The position numbers and the translations under genes are program-made. A DNA stretch of 7,014 nt from Candidatus Methylomirabilota bacterium (GTDB lineage Bacteria > Methylomirabilota > Methylomirabilia > Methylomirabilales > Methylomirabilaceae), in assembly GCA_003105305.1 (NCBI GenBank), contig PQAQ01000268.1, forward strand, positions 1 through 7,014. Reading direction: 5' to 3'. The notes beneath the pieces were generated by a model. That model had not been told where the DNA came from. It ran no database searches and saw nothing but the letters and a program-made list of their open reading frames with translations. Numbering within the stretch: position 1 is the stretch's first letter; each line of letters begins with the position of its first letter. This document shows positions 6,693-7,014 of the stretch, in pieces.

Positions 6693-6770
6693 CTTGACCG
6701 CCTTGCCCCTGTCCGCTTGCGAGCGGACGACCCTTACCGAACCGTTGCCGTTCTTGGTTTTCTTAGGCAT
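6693..6770 (-). repeat. Leader repeat, copy 1 (start of yhcG)
   Basis: The yhcG start, MPKKTKNGNGSVRVVRSQAD through AVK, is related to the leader at 5567-5641 in both DNA and protein. It contains the matching hairpin GTCCGCT/AGCGGAC with a TGCG loop (6711-6728). Confidence 0.75.
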
Positions 6771-6849
6771 GAGTGGGCGCGCCACAGTGGAAATAGTCTC
6801 TCAAAGTTGCGCCGTGACGGGCATCAACTGCCCCAAGTTAATGTTCAGC

Positions 6850-6886
6850 AACGACGCGCATCTTGATTATCGCATCAATCGTCGTT
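6850..6886. other. Hairpin in the gap between the GspB-like gene and yhcG
   Basis: AACGACG (6850-6856) pairs with CGTCGTT (6880-6886), and inside them TTGAT (6863-6867) pairs with ATCAA (6874-6878). It lies eight bases after the stop of the GspB-like gene. No run of T follows on either strand, so it is not a standard intrinsic terminator. The remaining gap (6771-6849) shows no gene and no clear promoter; a GATAAT inside the hairpin on the minus strand lacks a -35 partner. Confidence 0.4.
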
Positions 6887-6894
6887 CCACTGCG

Positions 6895-7014
6895 TCAGCG
6901 AGAGGCCGACTGATCGATTCGGAGTAATGCCCGCTTGCCCTGGTAGCTCACGAAGACTCCGTCGGGCGTGATGCTCTCGATTACGAGATTGGCGTCGATC
7001 CGCTGGCCTTCGAC
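6895..7014 (-). CDS. C-terminal end of a GspB-like type II secretion protein (runs off right edge)
   Basis: The last 39 residues of a minus-strand gene are visible: VEGQRIDANLVIESITPDG, then VFVSYQGKRALLRIDQSASR and TGA. The pattern of an EGQ turn, a hydrophobic strand, I-x-P-D-G-V, and a short strand ending in QGKRALL resembles the C-terminal domain of GspB, a periplasmic-side factor of type II secretion, and the related MshK/PilP-like small beta domains. The N-terminal part, where GspB has a membrane segment, is outside the window, so the assignment rests on a short motif. It is followed by the hairpin at 6850-6886 and is on the same strand as yhcG, 124 bases away. Confidence 0.5.
   Translation of the reverse strand, partial: VEGQRIDANLVIESITPDGVFVSYQGKRALLRIDQSASR

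Larger units (their letters stand above)
5643..6770 (-). pseudogene. yhcG: DUF1016/YhcG-type PD-(D/E)XK nuclease gene, interrupted by in-frame TGA
   Basis: Residues 1-165 form the DUF1016 N-terminal helical domain: LLRDLRELIASARQ, a GYGERIISSVARQLEMEFG segment, and MCRVERWSTRTLEKKIGGMLFE. A TGA at 6273-6275 follows, and then the same frame continues as TALSKKPKELIRRELDTL into the C-terminal nuclease domain. Its core is YLDLLFY (D254) and AIDLKL (D269, K271), with KGQMELYLRWL after it. Relatives have Arg-Thr-Ala-Leu-Ser at the break, so a single CGA to TGA change explains it; with it repaired the protein has 375 residues, typical for the family. A TTG at 6230 could allow weak re-initiation of the nuclease half. 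An in-frame GTG at 6785 is an alternative start, but the ATG at 6770 matches the leader of the next gene. DUF1016 proteins are predicted nucleases of accessory regions, some near restriction or defence genes; their function is poorly known. The stop is one base before the radC-type start. Confidence 0.88.

Overview
The window is about 57% G+C by eye and nearly all of it is coding on the minus strand. It looks like a chromosomal segment of a diderm bacterium. A short protein end at the right edge resembles the GspB family of type II secretion, which would fit an outer membrane. Nothing here fixes the phylum. The style (valS-birA-coaX operon, scattered GTCATTCC palindromes, toxin-antitoxin and DUF1016 genes) fits several GC-rich environmental lineages.

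Left part (1-4028, minus strand): a compact housekeeping operon read valS, birA, coaX. Gaps are only 24 and 6 bases. ValS charges tRNA-Val, BirA attaches biotin to carboxylase carrier protein, and CoaX begins coenzyme A synthesis; CoaX is cut by the window edge. The gap upstream of valS holds a GTCATTCC-type repeat.

Middle (4227-4967, plus strand): a two-gene toxin-antitoxin module with a Phd/YefM-type antitoxin and a PIN-domain (VapC) toxin. It has its own candidate promoter, a perfect 12-bp palindrome that could be the operator, a strong ribosome binding site and a one-base gene overlap.

Right part (4977-6770, minus strand): a run of damaged accessory genes. In transcription order they are a DUF1016/YhcG PD-(D/E)XK nuclease gene broken by one in-frame TGA; a short RadC-type JAB/JAMM gene starting one base after it and needing a one-base frame correction; and a C-terminal scrap of an unidentified protein with an in-frame TAG. 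The yhcG and radC genes start with clearly related leaders, in both DNA and protein, so part of this locus arose by duplication. Past a 124-bp gap, the window ends inside the GspB-like gene (6895-7014).

Overall, an accessory patch of about 2.8 kb (toxin-antitoxin, DUF1016, RadC) sits between core genes. The most interesting signals are the shared leader of yhcG and radC with its conserved small hairpin, the two single-event lesions, and a duplicated 27-bp palindrome inside yhcG.
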